64,000 nucleotides of DNA from positions 71,943,914-72,007,913 of the forward strand of contig OX375881.1 of the NCBI GenBank assembly GCA_947359465.1, read 5' to 3'. The position numbers and the translations under genes were made by a program. Origin of the DNA: Metellina segmentata (Eukaryota > Arthropoda > Arachnida > Araneae > Tetragnathidae). Numbering within the stretch: the first letter of the stretch is position 1; every line of letters starts with the position of its first letter. Below the pieces are notes generated by a model. The model was not told the origin of the DNA and did not search any database. It was given only the letters and a program-made list of their open reading frames with translations. Below are positions 45,361 through 57,035 of the stretch, one piece after another.

Positions 45361-46975
45361 CAACACTACGTTTGACCCTTTTCAACTCAACTTAATTCCC
45401 TTCTGGTATACCGACACTACAAAGGGTTTGCGATAGTAAAAAAATCCCCGCTACTCATAAAATGACTAGAGTTTGGTGAGGAATACTTGTTAATCAACTT
45501 AAATGCGACACTACGTTTGACCCATTTTCAATTCAATGTAATTAATTCCCTCATGGTATACTGACCCAACAAAGGGTTTGCGATAGTAAAAAAATCCCCG
45601 CTACTCATAAGGTGACTAGAGTTTGACGAGGAATGCTTGTTAATCAACTAAAATGCAACACTACATTTGATCCCTTTTCAACTCAACTTAATTACCTCAT
45701 GGGATACCGACACTACAAAGGGTTTGCGATAGTAAAAAAATCCCCGCTACTCATAAGGTGAATAGAGTTTGGCGAGGAATACTTGTTAATCAACTTAAAT
45801 GCAATACTACGTTTGACCCATTTTCAACTCAATGTAATTAATTCCCTCATGGTATACTGACCCAACAAAGGGTTTGCGATAGTAAAAAAATCCCCGCTAC
45901 TCATAAGGTGACTAGAGTTTGGCGAGGAATACTTGTTAATCAACTTAAATGCGACACTACGTTTGACCCATTTTCAATTCAATGTAATTAATTCCCTCAT
46001 GGTATACTGACCCAACAAAGGGTTTGCGATAGTAAAAAAATCCCCGCTACTCATAAGGTGACTAGAGTTTGACGAGGAATGCTTGTTAATCAACTAAAAT
46101 GCAACACTACATTTGATCCCTTTTCAACTCAACTTAATTACCTCATGGGATACCGACACTACAAAGGGTTTGCGATAGTAAAAAAATCCCCGCTACTCAT
46201 AAGGTGAATAGAGTTTGGCGAGGAATACTTGTTAATCAACTTAAATGCAATACTACGTTTGACCCATTTTCAACTCAATGTAATTAATTCCCTCATGGTA
46301 TACTGACCCAACAAAGGGTTTGCGATAGTAAAAAAATCCCCGCTACTCATAAGGTGACTAGAGTTTGGCGAGGAATACTTGTTAATCAACTTAAATGCGA
46401 CACTACGTTTGACCCATTTTCAATTCAATGTAATTAATTCCCTCATGGTATACTGACCCAACAAAGGGTTTGCGATAGTAAAAAAATCCCCGCTACTCAT
46501 AAGGTGACTAGAGTTTGACGAGGAATGCTTGTTAATCAACTAAAATGCAACACTACATTTGATCCCTTTTCAACTCAACTTAATTACCTCATGGGATACC
46601 GACACTACAAAGGGTTTGCGATAGTAAAAAAATCCCCGCTACTCATAAGGTGAATAGAGTTTGGCGAGGAATACTTGTTAATCAACTTAAATGCAATACT
46701 ACGTTTGACCTATTTTCAACTCAATGTAATTAATTCCCTCATGGTATACTGACCCAACAAAGGGTGTGCGATAGTAAAAAAATCCCCGCTACTCATAAGG
46801 TGACTAGAGTTTGGCGAGGAATGCTTGTTAATCAACTAAAATGCAACACTACATTTGATCCCTTTTCAACTCAACTTAATTACCTCATGGGATACCGACC
46901 CTACAAAGGGTTTGCGATAGTAAAAAAAATCCCCGCTACGCATAAGGTGACTAGAATTTGGCGAGGAATGCTTTT
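45361..46975. repeat. Satellite with trimeric higher-order repeat (446 bp)
   Basis: Eleven tandem units of 146 or 150 bp, anchored at GGGTTTGCGATAG (45424, 45574, 45720, 45870, 46020, 46166, 46316, 46466, 46612, 46762, 46908). Unit types differ by diagnostic bases: b (CGACACTACGTTTGACCCA, TTCAATTCAATG, 150 bp), c (CAACACTACATTTGATCCC, CATGGGATACCGAC, 146 bp), d (CAATACTACGTTTGACC, TTCAACTCAATG, 150 bp). The order is a-b-c-d-b-c-d-b-c-d-c. The b-c-d block of 446 bp repeats three times; b anchors sit at 45574, 46020 and 46466. Shared motif: AAAAAATCCCCGCTACTCAT. Non-coding. Confidence 0.95.
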
Positions 46976-47860
46976 TTTAAATTAAAATCTAAACTTTTGG
47001 GAGCTATTTTTTATTCCCCAGCAGTTATTTCTCACACTTCATTCAATACGAGTCATTGAGAACGCAGGAAAAAAAATTTCCCACTCTCCACAACATGATA
47101 GAATTACAAAAATCACCAATTTTTAATGATCGCAACATCCTTTAGCAAAAAATTGTGAGATCAAATAAATAATGAGAAAAAAATCTGCGTGCAAAGCAAA
47201 ATTTGGAGGAAATTAAAAAAATATTACATCAGCAATAGAATAAATGAGAAATAAAAAAAATCATCCAAAACCCCGACATTGTATATATATATCATTGGCT
47301 TGTTAAAGATGTTTCGGACAATGGATATTCACTGTTCCATATTCCTGAACAATTCCTTTGTGTGTGCGAGTACCTCCCGCCTTTTTTCCTTTATGGGGTG
47401 TTTATTTGTGTTTTGTTCACTCTTTTTTCACCTGGGTTTGATGACTTAATCATCAGGATGACACATGATGCGTGTTAGCCACAATAAACCCTGAGGTGTA
47501 AAGAAAGAGGATAAAAAAAATTTCCCGTGTCTATATCTCCATGCTTTTCTGCTGATGATTTTTTGCAATCGCACGCTGGTCAAGCTTCAATCGCTTATAG
47601 ATATTTCTCGGAAATTATTGTTCTTTTGACACGAAAGTTCAGTTCATTTTCTTCTATAATATGGATGAAAAAATTTAAACAGACATATCCACACGCGTAA
47701 CCTTGTAGATGGCATTGTTGTATTAGTCAAAATTTAAACTACCATTCATTTCGTGTAATTTCTGGTGTTAATTCTTATTGCCAATAATACAAGGCAATAT
47801 TGAAAAATCTCAGGGCTAATGTCCACTTCAATCGCATGCCATTAGTTAAACATCCAGATG
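46976..47860. other. No gene recognised
   Basis: AT-rich. A (TA)-rich run lies at about 47281-47292 and a small foldback TGATGACTTAATCATCA near 47439. Nothing coding is supported. Confidence 0.4.
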
Positions 47861-47861
47861 G

Positions 47862-47930
47862 TTTCTACGAGATATCTTGTCCAACAAAATCTTACCAATT
47901 TTGTTAGTGACGAGATATCTCTTAAACGAA
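47862..47930. mobile_element. MITE-G remnant
   Basis: CCAGATGGTTTCTACGAGAT, ATCTTGTCCAACAAAATCTT, then TTAGTGACGAGATATCTC: the two ends of MITE-G with almost no internal repeat. Confidence 0.55.
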
Positions 47931-49050
47931 GTTCATAACTCGAACATTAACAATACTCTCGTACGTTATGTAATGGTAGTCTCGTTCGAAATTTTATGGC
48001 ACCATTGATTCAAGGTGATTCCATGCTGTTTTTAAACCTTAATCCATATTGAAGTTGAAAATTGGATTGCAAATATAAAATTAAATAATAAGTCAGATTT
48101 AGTTTTTAGCTACTTTGGGGGGGGGAATGCAGAATGTGAGAATATTTTATTCTAGCCTACATATCCAGCTCTAATAATAAAGTAATGATGTTTGTTAATG
48201 TGTGGTATGAATGAAGCTGTTTTCCTCGTATTCCATTGATTTTCAAAATCCCTGTATTTTTAACCCCCTAAAATTATATTTACTCATTTAAAAGTTTTGC
48301 CAAAGTGCTTTTAAGTATCCATAAAAATAATAGAATGACTTATGATAGTAGCTAAGACCAATGTTACCTATAAGCTTCCTCCCCTTTTGATTTTCATTAT
48401 TTGGTTCTGTCATTGGGATCCAATTTTCACTGTAACTTCCCTGAATGAGTATACAAATTTAACTTAACGAATGACAAAAAAATGTATTTTAAAACCCATC
48501 CCAACGAAACACCACACATTACATCAGGATATAACTCACGTTCTCTAAAGGACAAGAGTGATCGAAATCAAAATGACTGATAAAACACAAAACTACCACC
48601 TTCCCAAAAGATATTAACACAAAATTATTACTCTTTGTAGGATCTCTAATAGTTGCTGTCTCCCTCTAAGAGAGAAGTAATGGCCACCTCGATCTCTATC
48701 TCGCCAGCTCATAAAGCGAGTGATTATGATCCGACGATAAGTAAATATAATCCTTTGTCAGATGGCTGAGGACGATCCCTGGAGCTGTTTTCGCACCCCG
48801 CTTTGCTGTCCCCATAAGTAATTTGGGTGGTTTTACTGAGGGAGGGGAAGGTCTTTGCATAAAGGAGATAAACGGGACTAAACTATATACAGACAGGGAT
48901 GGGATTGTAGTCAGCTAGAAAAAAAAAACAGACTCATCCCAGGCTTTCACCAATACGTCGGAGATAAGCCAGAAGTTCCAACTGTGACAAATTGGTGAGC
49001 TGGGAGGGCTAAGTTGTGATGTGGGTTACTCAACCACAGTTACAAGTCTA
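47931..49050. other. Unique-looking DNA, no gene seen
   Basis: No open frame over 60 residues with a domain, no repeats. 48660-48900 is somewhat GC-richer. Confidence 0.35.
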
Positions 49051-49052
49051 CA

Positions 49053-49510
49053 CAGTTTTCTGCGCTTTGGATTAAACGTGACTCTTTGAAGATTGTAGGA
49101 TGCATCACACGATGTGCTTAAGCATTTCGATATGGTGTAGATTCAGACGTTATGGGCTTCAATACGGTCTTTTAGATCTCATAGTGCTTATTGCTTAGGC
49201 AACTATAAATGAAATTACTCGAAATGTTGTGTTGCACACATTGGTTGGATTCAGCGTTTTTCAAAAATCACGCTCATTCCATGCTTTCACCAATGCTTCG
49301 AAGATACGTCAGTTTTCTGTGCTTTGGATTAAACGTGACTCGTCGAAGATTGTAGGATTCATGAAAATGTTATAAAGTATTTTGACGTGGTGTAGATTCG
49401 GACGTCATGGACTTCTATATGGGGTCTTTTAGAACTCGTAGTGCTTATCTTTTAGGTAACTATAAACAAGATGACGTGTAGTGTTATGGATTCTGGCTGG
49501 ATTCAGGTTG
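49053..49510. repeat. Tandem duplication, period about 257 bp
   Basis: 49053-49260 and 49310-49510 share CAGTTTTCTG(C/T)GCTTTGG, ATTAAACGTGACTC, GAAGATTGTAGGAT, GGTGTAGATTC, GACGT(T/C)ATGG, GGTCTTTTAGA and TAGTGCTTAT. Further left-hand similarity (GGCTTTCACCAATACGTCGG at about 48941 and TGCTTTCACCAATGCTTCG at about 49282) suggests the duplicated unit starts near 48935. No protein family recognised. Confidence 0.72.
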
Positions 49511-50030
49511 TCTTTAGAAATCTGAAATAACAGTGGAGTTCTATGTTCCAATAGGAAAATATGATTACTGAGAAAACTCGTCGATCTTCAAAAATGACAT
49601 CTTCGTTTCCACCACATAAGGCCTAGGGTCAAAAATGCACACAAATGGAAACAAGAATTAAAACATAAAGTACAGTAAATCGAAATACAAAAAGCTGGTA
49701 AAACTGCCGAGCAATGCCAAACTTATATAGATGGAAAGTTAGGCAATCATGGGTTTTGACAAGTCTTAATTTTAATACTGACACATTTCTTGGATTATCG
49801 GAGAGGGAAAGGATTGACTATTTCTAAGATTTATCTTTGGTTCTATCTAAAAGGGTACCTAAGTACCCCTCTAGGCCAATTTATCTGCCTCCTCGTTACA
49901 CGGAATACCACAATTTGACAGAATTCACTGAAAGAAAACATTCCCAAATATCAGTTGGAAAGTTGTTCACTAGTTCAATACTCAGCCAGACAATGACAGT
50001 CGTGTACACGGGGGCTGTTAAACGCTAAAT
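49511..50030. other. No gene recognised
   Basis: Only a 63-residue frame (49837-50028) without an identifiable domain. Confidence 0.35.
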
Positions 50031-50034
50031 CTGG

Positions 50035-50245
50035 TGTACGTTATACTGACCTCAAAAGTCCTCACGTTGGTATAGTGTGGAAGTTTGGAGAATGAGGAGG
50101 CAGTTAAGGTGTTGATATTGATATCTGACCAAGGTTCAAAATTAAGAGGCATTGTCCTGGGAAATATTTCACTTGAGCATCGATCCTGGACTGTTGTCAA
50201 TATCCCGTTGTGTTGCTTCAATGCACACACACACACAACTTTAAC
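50035..50245 (+). mobile_element. SINE-A copy, 5' part decayed
   Basis: CTCACGTTGGTATAGTGTGG, AAGTTTGGAGAATGAGG, ATATCTGACCAAGGTTCAAA, ATTAAGAGGCATTGTCCTGG, ATCGATCCTGGACTGTTGTC, AATATCCCGTTGTGTTGC and a (CA)n tail with ACTTTAACTAACTACCTATC. Plus orientation. Confidence 0.75.
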
Positions 50246-52415
50246 TAACTACCTATCTACTTATTACTCCACAATGAATACAAACCAGTGTTATTATCTT
50301 ATTTCTATCGTTAACAAGAAGTTTTGGAAAGTTGTGAATAACTCAGTGCCTGTAAAATTCTAGATGTTTAACTTAGAATATAACTTGCTGTTAAGTACTT
50401 TAAATATAAGATATGAGGGATTCAATCCAGGGTTTCTTTTGTTCAAACCAGATGTTCAAATCGTGGAATCGAATCAGTTCCGAATGCATGGTGACTTTCC
50501 TCACAAAATATACCCACCATAATTAATTGTGTTGTGACATAGACTCATAATTTTTTACTCGTCCCCATTTTGTAATTATTACTTCCCAATAGCTTAAGTG
50601 AAGGATTTATAAGTAATCTTTCCAAAAGAGACATGAAGATAAATTATACCGTTATAGAAAAACGCACGTAGACTAAAACACCGTAATACTATAGTCCGAC
50701 TCCCTCGATATGTCAGTTGGATCTCGTGATTTTGAACGAGTCTATTAGTTGAATTCATCGACCTTCTAATGAAATAGACGGAGTATGTTTACGAAGTTTC
50801 GTGTTAATTCTACCAGTTGCTCGGTTGGAAGATCTGCCGAGGTGGTTAAGGAGAAAGTTAAGGCCACATGGTTAAGGAGAAAAGCATGAATCCTATTGTG
50901 GGACAAATTATTGATTGGCTAAAATGATTACCCAGCGTGATTAAAAATGCTAGTCTGCGTTTTGATAGCCAGTCGGCCCACGGTAATTCGTAAGTTCACT
51001 TGACGTACCATTCTGAGATCCTATGACAGTGACTCCAGGTAAACCTGTCCAGCGTTTCTAGACGAGGGACTATTGAAACCTGTCAAAAGGGCCACATTTG
51101 GTCTGTGGACCTGAGCTCAATCTATTCTCTACAATTTATGTAGTATCTTTCACGCATTGTCCTTTATTTTACAAGCAGAGTTTTTTTATGAATGGTTAAA
51201 CCTAACTCCAACCGTGAACAAACCCTATTTCTCAAATAGCTAAAAACCAATATCATTGCTAATAAGTGATTACCTGGTTGTTCTCAGTGTCTGAGAGAAG
51301 ACCTTTGAGAGCGATTGCTTCTGAATAAAAAAGGAAGGGAAGTTGTTAAGGAGAAAAAAAAACATCGCTCCTAATTTGTATGACAAGGCCGTTCTGTCAA
51401 ATGACCCCCTTCCTTTTATTGTATTTTGGAAGATCATTTTCTCCTGCTGTTGAAAGGGCGGTTGTACCAATCACTCATGCTGGAGACACTCTCAAAATAA
51501 TAAACGCAAACCATCCCCGCCCTACAGCATGGAAAGCGCGTACGTGATCTCTACCACACTTGTAAGGCAGAAGAAATCGCGTGTAACATTTTTTAATAAG
51601 TATTATTCTTATGACCGATGTTTCTGTATTACATTTGTTCTAAGCTTGTGGTTTTGCATTGCGGTGATGCACCGAAAGCCATTTAAAATCATATTTAGAT
51701 GTAGCGATATGCGTTCGTCCAACTGTCTGTTACTGTCTGGATCTTATTCAAGGGTTGGCTATTGTGTACGGGAAGTCATGGCATCTGGCTACAAAGTTTA
51801 GATGTTGTTGAATTCAAAATGTTTAGATACGTGAGTTGTCTTTGCTATTTGGTTTACATACTAGTAGGGGATTCAGCTATTGAGGCTTCATGGGAAGCAT
51901 GGGCTGTTATCTTTTCAGGTCTTTACACATTGTGAAAAAAATTCGATCATATTCCAGTTGTGCATTTGAACTACGTCTGTATGATGGTTTATTTTCAAAA
52001 ATTTAATACTCTGATTATTTGCTTCATATTTTAAATGGTAATCTAATGCATCTTCTAATAATCTAAACATCTTCTTAATCTAATAATCTAATCATCAAAT
52101 TTCTGTTATTTCTGGAAATTTGAAAAAGTTACATTTTTAGTGTGGAAAGTATAAAATTTAAGACTGATCCAAGATATAACAAGTAAAATACGCTGAAATA
52201 TGTATAAAGTAACTAATACTTATTAATTTCATAAAATTTTATTAGAAGTGAGTTTGGGGTAGGTGTTTACCTATTTTATTTCTCGGTGCAGTAAAGTATT
52301 CTTCAATCACTCACTAACTATTGATCATGTTCCTTGAATGTATATTTTTAAAAATTGGATTGACCATTTAATGATGGAAAAAATTAAATAAGCTTTTATT
52401 GGTGGTGTAAATGGT
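50246..52415. other. Unassigned sequence
   Basis: At 50835-50875 the motif GATCTGCCGAGGTGGTTAAG, repeated partly as ATGGTTAAGGAGAAA, recalls an A box of a tRNA-Leu/Ser-like head, but no B box or body follows clearly. The 90-residue frame at 51529-51801 has no recognised domain. Otherwise nothing identified. Confidence 0.35.
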
Positions 52416-52431
52416 GTCATTGAACACGAGG

Positions 52432-52731
52432 TACGTAGGTGTTTAATTAACGTCACACACACTGGAGCAACATAATGGGGCTACTGGTGATGGTCCGGGA
52501 TCAAATCCGAGAACAACACCACGTAATTTTGAGCCATAGTCAAATGACGAGGTCACACTTGAGATGGCATCCTACTCTCCAAATTCCACACAACACCATG
52601 GTGATGATATTTGAGACCGCGACAGATTTAATGTGCCCAGTCCCTTCGTACACGATGGTCTTTGGTTGGATTCGAATTCGCAACCCACCGGTTGCTAGTG
52701 TGTTACTCTTCCGACCGGGCTATCCCGGCCC
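52432..52731 (-). mobile_element. SINE-A (head type 2) with imperfect 14-bp TSD
   Basis: Flanked by CATTGAACACGAGG (52418-52431) and CATTGAGCACGTGG (52732-52745), two mismatches. On the minus strand the head starts GGGCCGGGATAGCCCGGTCG (A box TAGCCCGGTCGG, complement of 52711-52722) and has B box GAATTCGAATCC (complement of 52669-52680). The tail reads GACGTTAATTAAACACCTAC. The 3' half matches SINE-A at 36.8 kb, but the tRNA-like head is different. Confidence 0.87.
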
Positions 52732-52762
52732 CATTGAGCACGTGGGAACAAACTTGTGGGTG

Positions 52763-53196
52763 CGCCCGGCGCACACATCCGGTTTTTCAACATGCGGCGC
52801 CGCTGCCACAACGCAAGTGCTGTCTGAGATACATTAGATCCAATGGAGTAGTGAACACATGCCTCTCACGCACGTCCAACTTGTGTGCAATTTGTACCAC
52901 AGTTCCCTACGGCGCTGCACACGCGTCTCTGTACTGAAGTATCTTGTTTTCATAAATAAATGGAATATAAATAATAATTAATAAATGGTTGTATCCAGTA
53001 ACGTCTATTTTGTTTCAAAATATACTTTTTTAACACCAAGTAAGCGAAATAAACACGTTTTCCTCGATAGAATATTAATCTCAAATGGCGCGAAATGAGT
53101 ACTTGCGTTATTTCACGGTTATGTGTGCATAGTTGGGCTTCGGTGCCGCAGCGGAGCCGCACGTTGAAAAATCGGATGTGTGCAGCTGGCCTTAGG
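52763..53196. mobile_element. MITE with about 45-bp GC-rich TIRs
   Basis: The left end GCGCACACATCCGGTTTTTC, then AACATGCGGCGCCGCTGCC, is matched by the complement of the right end: GGCCAGCTGCACACATCCGA, then TTTTTCAACGTGCGG, CTCCGCTGCGGCACC. The interior (about 340 bp) has no transposase. A GGCC-rich end with AAGG/CCTT flank would fit a PIF/Harbinger- or hAT-type MITE, but the TSD is unclear. Confidence 0.72.
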
Positions 53197-53239
53197 CAAG
53201 CTACCAGAAAAGCTTTATTCACCGTACAGAGATATCGCT

Positions 53240-53915
53240 TGGAAAAGTGAGACACCTTCACACCAAGTCATAAAAACTGGTATAGATTCCATAGTGTCTT
53301 TTATGGAATAGAATTTTAATTACGAAGAAACTGTGTTGTCAAAAATTGACTGCAAATAGCTCGACTGATTTAATCTAATAAGGACTGGCCAGCCCTTATA
53401 TTTGATAAACACAATAAAGATTCTCAAACAGTTACCTTATAAGTTAATATTAAAATAAGGATGGGTGAGAGATTTTCACACCAAGTCATAAATACTGTTA
53501 AACATACCATATTGCCTTTTACGGAATAAAATCTTAATTAGGAAGAAAATGTGGAGTCAAAAAGTGAATGTAGATACGTAGATTGACTTATTTGATCTAA
53601 TAATGACTGAAAAATTCGTCAGCCCTTATAATTGAAAATAAAAATTAAGATTTTCAAAACAGTTACCTTATAAGTTAATGTTCAAATAAGGATATATGTA
53701 GATTAGAGACCTTCACGCAAAGTCATAAAATTTGTTAGATTCCATATTGCCTTTTATATAAAATTTTAATTACAAAGAAACCGTGTTGTCAAAAATTGTC
53801 TGTAAATAGATTGACGGTTTTCATTTCATGAGGACTGGGAATTTTGTCAGCCCTTATATTTGAAAAAAAAAATAATGATTTTCAAAACAGTTACCTTATA
53901 AGTTAATATACCAAA
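53240..53915. repeat. Tandem repeat, 3 units of about 230 bp
   Basis: Units end at GTTACCTTATAAGTTAAT (53431, 53662, 53890). Shared motifs: TTCACACCAAGTCATAAA, ATTGCCTTTTA, TTTTAATTAC, AAGAAACTGTGTTGTCAAAA, GACTG, TCAGCCCTTATA. Copies are clearly diverged. No conserved protein. Confidence 0.85.
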
Positions 53916-54915
53916 CAGGGTAAGAGGAGTAACTTTTATTTTACTGTCGCCTTTTGCTGCAACTGTAACTCTTTATCATTCCCAAACTCACAAAAACAAA
54001 GTTATTTCAAAAAGATCATTTTTAGCATTTATTTGAAATAATAACTTCATAAGTCGTGGAAATTATACTCGTAAGGAAAAGGAGAAATTCATACCGTAAA
54101 ATGATACAAATAAACTTAGAAGTGATGATTTGAGCTATTTTATCTATAAACTTTAGTAAAAACGTTTTGCTTGCAACCAACAACTCAGAGCATTTTGCGT
54201 CATAATTTTGACCTATAACCGGCTTAGACGCTCTGAATAAAGAAATGTGTTCATACAAAAGAAAACTCTTTTTTTTTTTAAGAATAAATATTTAGTTACA
54301 AAAGAATTTGTTTTACTCTTACATCACTTCCTCTCAGGAGATTAAGACCTTTTATGAGAATATTTTGTAAAAACGGAAGCGCTGAGCTATTTAAAATCAA
54401 ACGTGAGCCATTCAAAACATACGTTTAAGACACGTACGCTTTTCAATAATCCCTTTAATAATTAAGCACAAAATACCCTTTCAAAAGTATTATGGTTACA
54501 ACAAAACATCTTTGAATTAGGCAAACCTATAGCATTTTAAAACTAAAAAAATCATTTTATTAGGTTTTTCTTGAAACATGATTTGCACTCAGTCAACTCA
54601 TTACTGTCACACTAACTTCAAGACCTTTCGATTATTTTCTTACGTTAATGAAACTCACAGGAAAACCTTGCAGCACGGAACTGACGTATCAATAATGGAG
54701 TCCTTAGTTTTAGTAGAGTTTCAGCGTACCTTCATATCATAATTAATAAGAGAGCAATTTATTGACCAAAAACATTAAAAAGCAAAGTATCGTTAATTAC
54801 TAAGATAATAGTAAATGAATAATAGTAATGAAACAAGTATATTTTGAATCTAATGTAATTAAAACAGTTAGGAGACCGAATAGTAGGAAATAAGCAGATA
54901 ATATCTTATCTCTTA
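53916..54915. other. AT-rich DNA, no gene seen
   Basis: The 78-residue minus frame at 54022-54258 has no recognised domain. No repeat found. Confidence 0.4.
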
Positions 54916-54920
54916 ATCAT

Positions 54921-55882
54921 TCTGGTGGTTATTTCGACGAGGTATAACTAGCAAAACTCACAAGATCTTAGTGAACGAGAAATCTTGTGATTAGTAGAAA
55001 ACTGGCTAGATATTGATTTTGTCATTAGTAGAAAACTGGTCAGATCTTGATCTCGTCATTAGTTAAAACCTGACTACATCTGGATTTTGTCATTAGTAGA
55101 AAACTGACCAGATCTGAATTTTCATTAGTAGAAACATGATCAGATTTTAATTTTGTCATTTGTAGAAAACTGACCAGATCTTGATTTCGTCAGTAGAATA
55201 CTGACCAAATCTGGATTTTGTGATTAGTAGAAAACTTAGCAGATCTTGATTTTGTCATTAGTACAAAACTGACCAGATCTTGATTTTGTCATTAGTAGAA
55301 AATTGACCAGATCTGGATTGTGTCACAAACAGAAAATTGACCAGATCTTAATTTTGTCATTAGTAGAAAACTGACCAGATCAAGATTTTGTCATTAGTAG
55401 AAAATTGATCATATCTTGATTTTATCACCAATAGAAAGCTGACCAGATCTGGATTTTCATTTGTAGAAAATTGATCATATCTTGATTTTGTCATTAATAG
55501 AAAACTGACCAGATCTGGATTTTTTCATTTGTAGAAAACTGAATAGATCTGGATTTTCATTAGTAGATAACTGACCAGATCAGGATTTTGCAATCAGTAG
55601 AAAACTGATCAGATCTGGATTGTGTCACAAACAGAAAATTGACCAGATCTGGATTGTGTCACAAACAGAAAATTGACCAGATCTTAATTTTGTCATTAGT
55701 AGAAAACTGACCAGATCAAGATTTTGTCATTAGCAGAAAACTGGTCAGATCTGGATATTGACATTAGTAGAAAACTGTCCAGATCCCGATTTTGTCATCA
55801 AAAACTCGACAATATCCTGATAAGATAACTCATGATTAGCAAAATTTGTCAGATTTTGACAAACAAAATATCACTTGGAAGG
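54921..55882. mobile_element. MITE-G copy with expanded internal minisatellite
   Basis: The left end TCTGGTGGTTATTTCGACGA and the right end ATATCACTTGGAAGG match the MITE-G ends at 34.4-34.6 kb. Between them about 24 diverged units of roughly 34 bp repeat the motif ATTAGTAGAAAACTGACCAG, then ATCTTGATTTTGTC, with frequent CAGATCTGGATT variants. In the other copies only one to three of these units are present. A short second-order duplication (GTGTCACAAACAGAAAATTG, three times) shows local amplification. Confidence 0.82.
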
Positions 55883-55889
55883 TTAGGTC

Positions 55890-56030
55890 ATTTGTGGGAT
55901 ACTGTCACTCAAACGTGAGAACATTTGAGGTCAACCCCAAGTGCCAGAACCCCACGTTTGGTTGGATCGAGTATCAAACTGACACCCCTCCGAAAGCTAT
56001 CCCGCTACTCTAATAACTAGGCTACCTATT
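55890..56030 (-). mobile_element. SINE-A head-side fragment
   Basis: AACGTGAGAACATTTGAGGT, CAAGTGCCAGAACCCCACG and GGTTGGATCGAGTATC, then GCTATCCCGCTACTC: the 5' half of SINE-A with a decayed tRNA-like head. Confidence 0.5.
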
Positions 56031-56099
56031 GATTTCGAGAGAGACCTTTAATATTTCTCCTCCCTTAAGACACCTTTTTTACTTGCTTCAAACAACCCC

Positions 56100-56610
56100 G
56101 AAGTATTCCTTTCAATCATACCCCTCGCTTGGCTTTTCAGCTTTCATCTTTTTCCCATCTTGTCTCCAATTGCTTTATAGTGGTCTTAACACGCTTTTAT
56201 ATCGACTTCTAGGTCACGGGTCCTTGTTTAACATATTCATTATCTTTGATGGCTTATTTTGTGTTTGGCGCAGTTACTCTGTCTTTCTGATTTCCTCTTT
56301 TTTCCATCCCCGTTATCTCTAATTTTTTAATAGTAGCCTTAACACGCTTTTATATCGACTTTTAGTTCAACGGCTCTTATTTAATATTTTCATTACCTTT
56401 GATGGCTTATTTTGTGTTTGGCGCAGTTTGTCCGTCTTTCTGCTTTCATCTTTTCCCACTTCGTCTCTAATTGCTTTATAGTGGTCTTAACACACTTTTA
56501 TATCGACTTCTAGGTCACCGGTACTTGTTTAGTATTTTCATTAATTTTGATGGCTTATTTTGTGTTTGCCGCAGTTTGTTCTTGCTCTGGAACTTGCGCC
56601 ATAAAACCAA
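56100..56610. repeat. Tandem repeat, 3 units of about 150 bp, SINE-B related
   Basis: Units are anchored at GGCTTATTTTGTGTTTGGCG (56251, 56404, 56552; spacing 153 and 148). Each holds TTTATAGTGGTCTTAACACG, CTTTTATATCGACTT, TAGGTCA and ATTTTCATTA. The last unit runs into CTTGCGCCATAAAACCAAAA, the SINE-B 3' end. The open frames of 97 and 63 residues are repeat by-products. Confidence 0.85.
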
Positions 56611-56702
56611 AACTTTTTTTGCGTTTGCTTCGATTAGGAATGAATTATGCACAACAAATTAATAATGTCGTACCAAATAAAAGCGTTGACCAACACTAGC
56701 CA
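56606..56702 (+). repeat. Dispersed repeat with inverted copy at 62428-62518
   Basis: TTTGCGTTTGCTTCGATTAG, GAATTATGCACAA, AATAATGTCGTA, AATAAAAGCGTTGACCAACA. The reverse complement occurs at 62428-62518 (GTTGGTCAACACTTTTATTT, ACGACATTATTATCTTGTGC, CGAAGCAAACGCAAA). Identity is high over about 90 bp. Confidence 0.75.
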
Positions 56703-56825
56703 CACGGACGAAATTCTATATTTAGAATGAAAGTTTAAATTGAATGAAAGACTTAACCCTCAAAGGATTTATATACAGGATGCTTCAAGTGAACACGAAT
56801 ATCACAACCCTAAAATTACACCAGT

Positions 56826-57035
56826 TCTCTCTTCGGTTTTATCTCCTCGTTTGGCTTTTCTGTTTTCCTATTTTTTTCTAATCCGTTATCTCTAATTGCT
56901 TTATGCTAGTCTCTATACTCTTCTTTAGATAGTTAGGTCTCAGCCTTGTTTTATCTTTCCATTGACTTTAAAGTTATATGTTATGTTTGGCGCAGTTTGT
57001 CCGTATTCTAGACATTGCGCCATAAAACCAAACAG
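56826..57035 (+). mobile_element. SINE-B-related copy
   Basis: A fourth, separate relative of the 150-bp unit: TCGTTTGGCTTTTCTG, TTATCTCTAATTGCTTTATG, ATGTTATGTTTGGCGCAGTT, TGTCCG and CATTGCGCCATAAAACCAAA at the 3' end. Confidence 0.65.

Noticed and set aside
48935..49510. Tc1-like transposase in the duplicated 257-bp units
   Set aside because: A single DES-like triplet on the minus strand was the only match; no other transposase block could be read.
50835..50930. tRNA-Leu/Ser-headed SINE
   Set aside because: An A-box-like motif is present, but I could not find a B box or a recognisable body.
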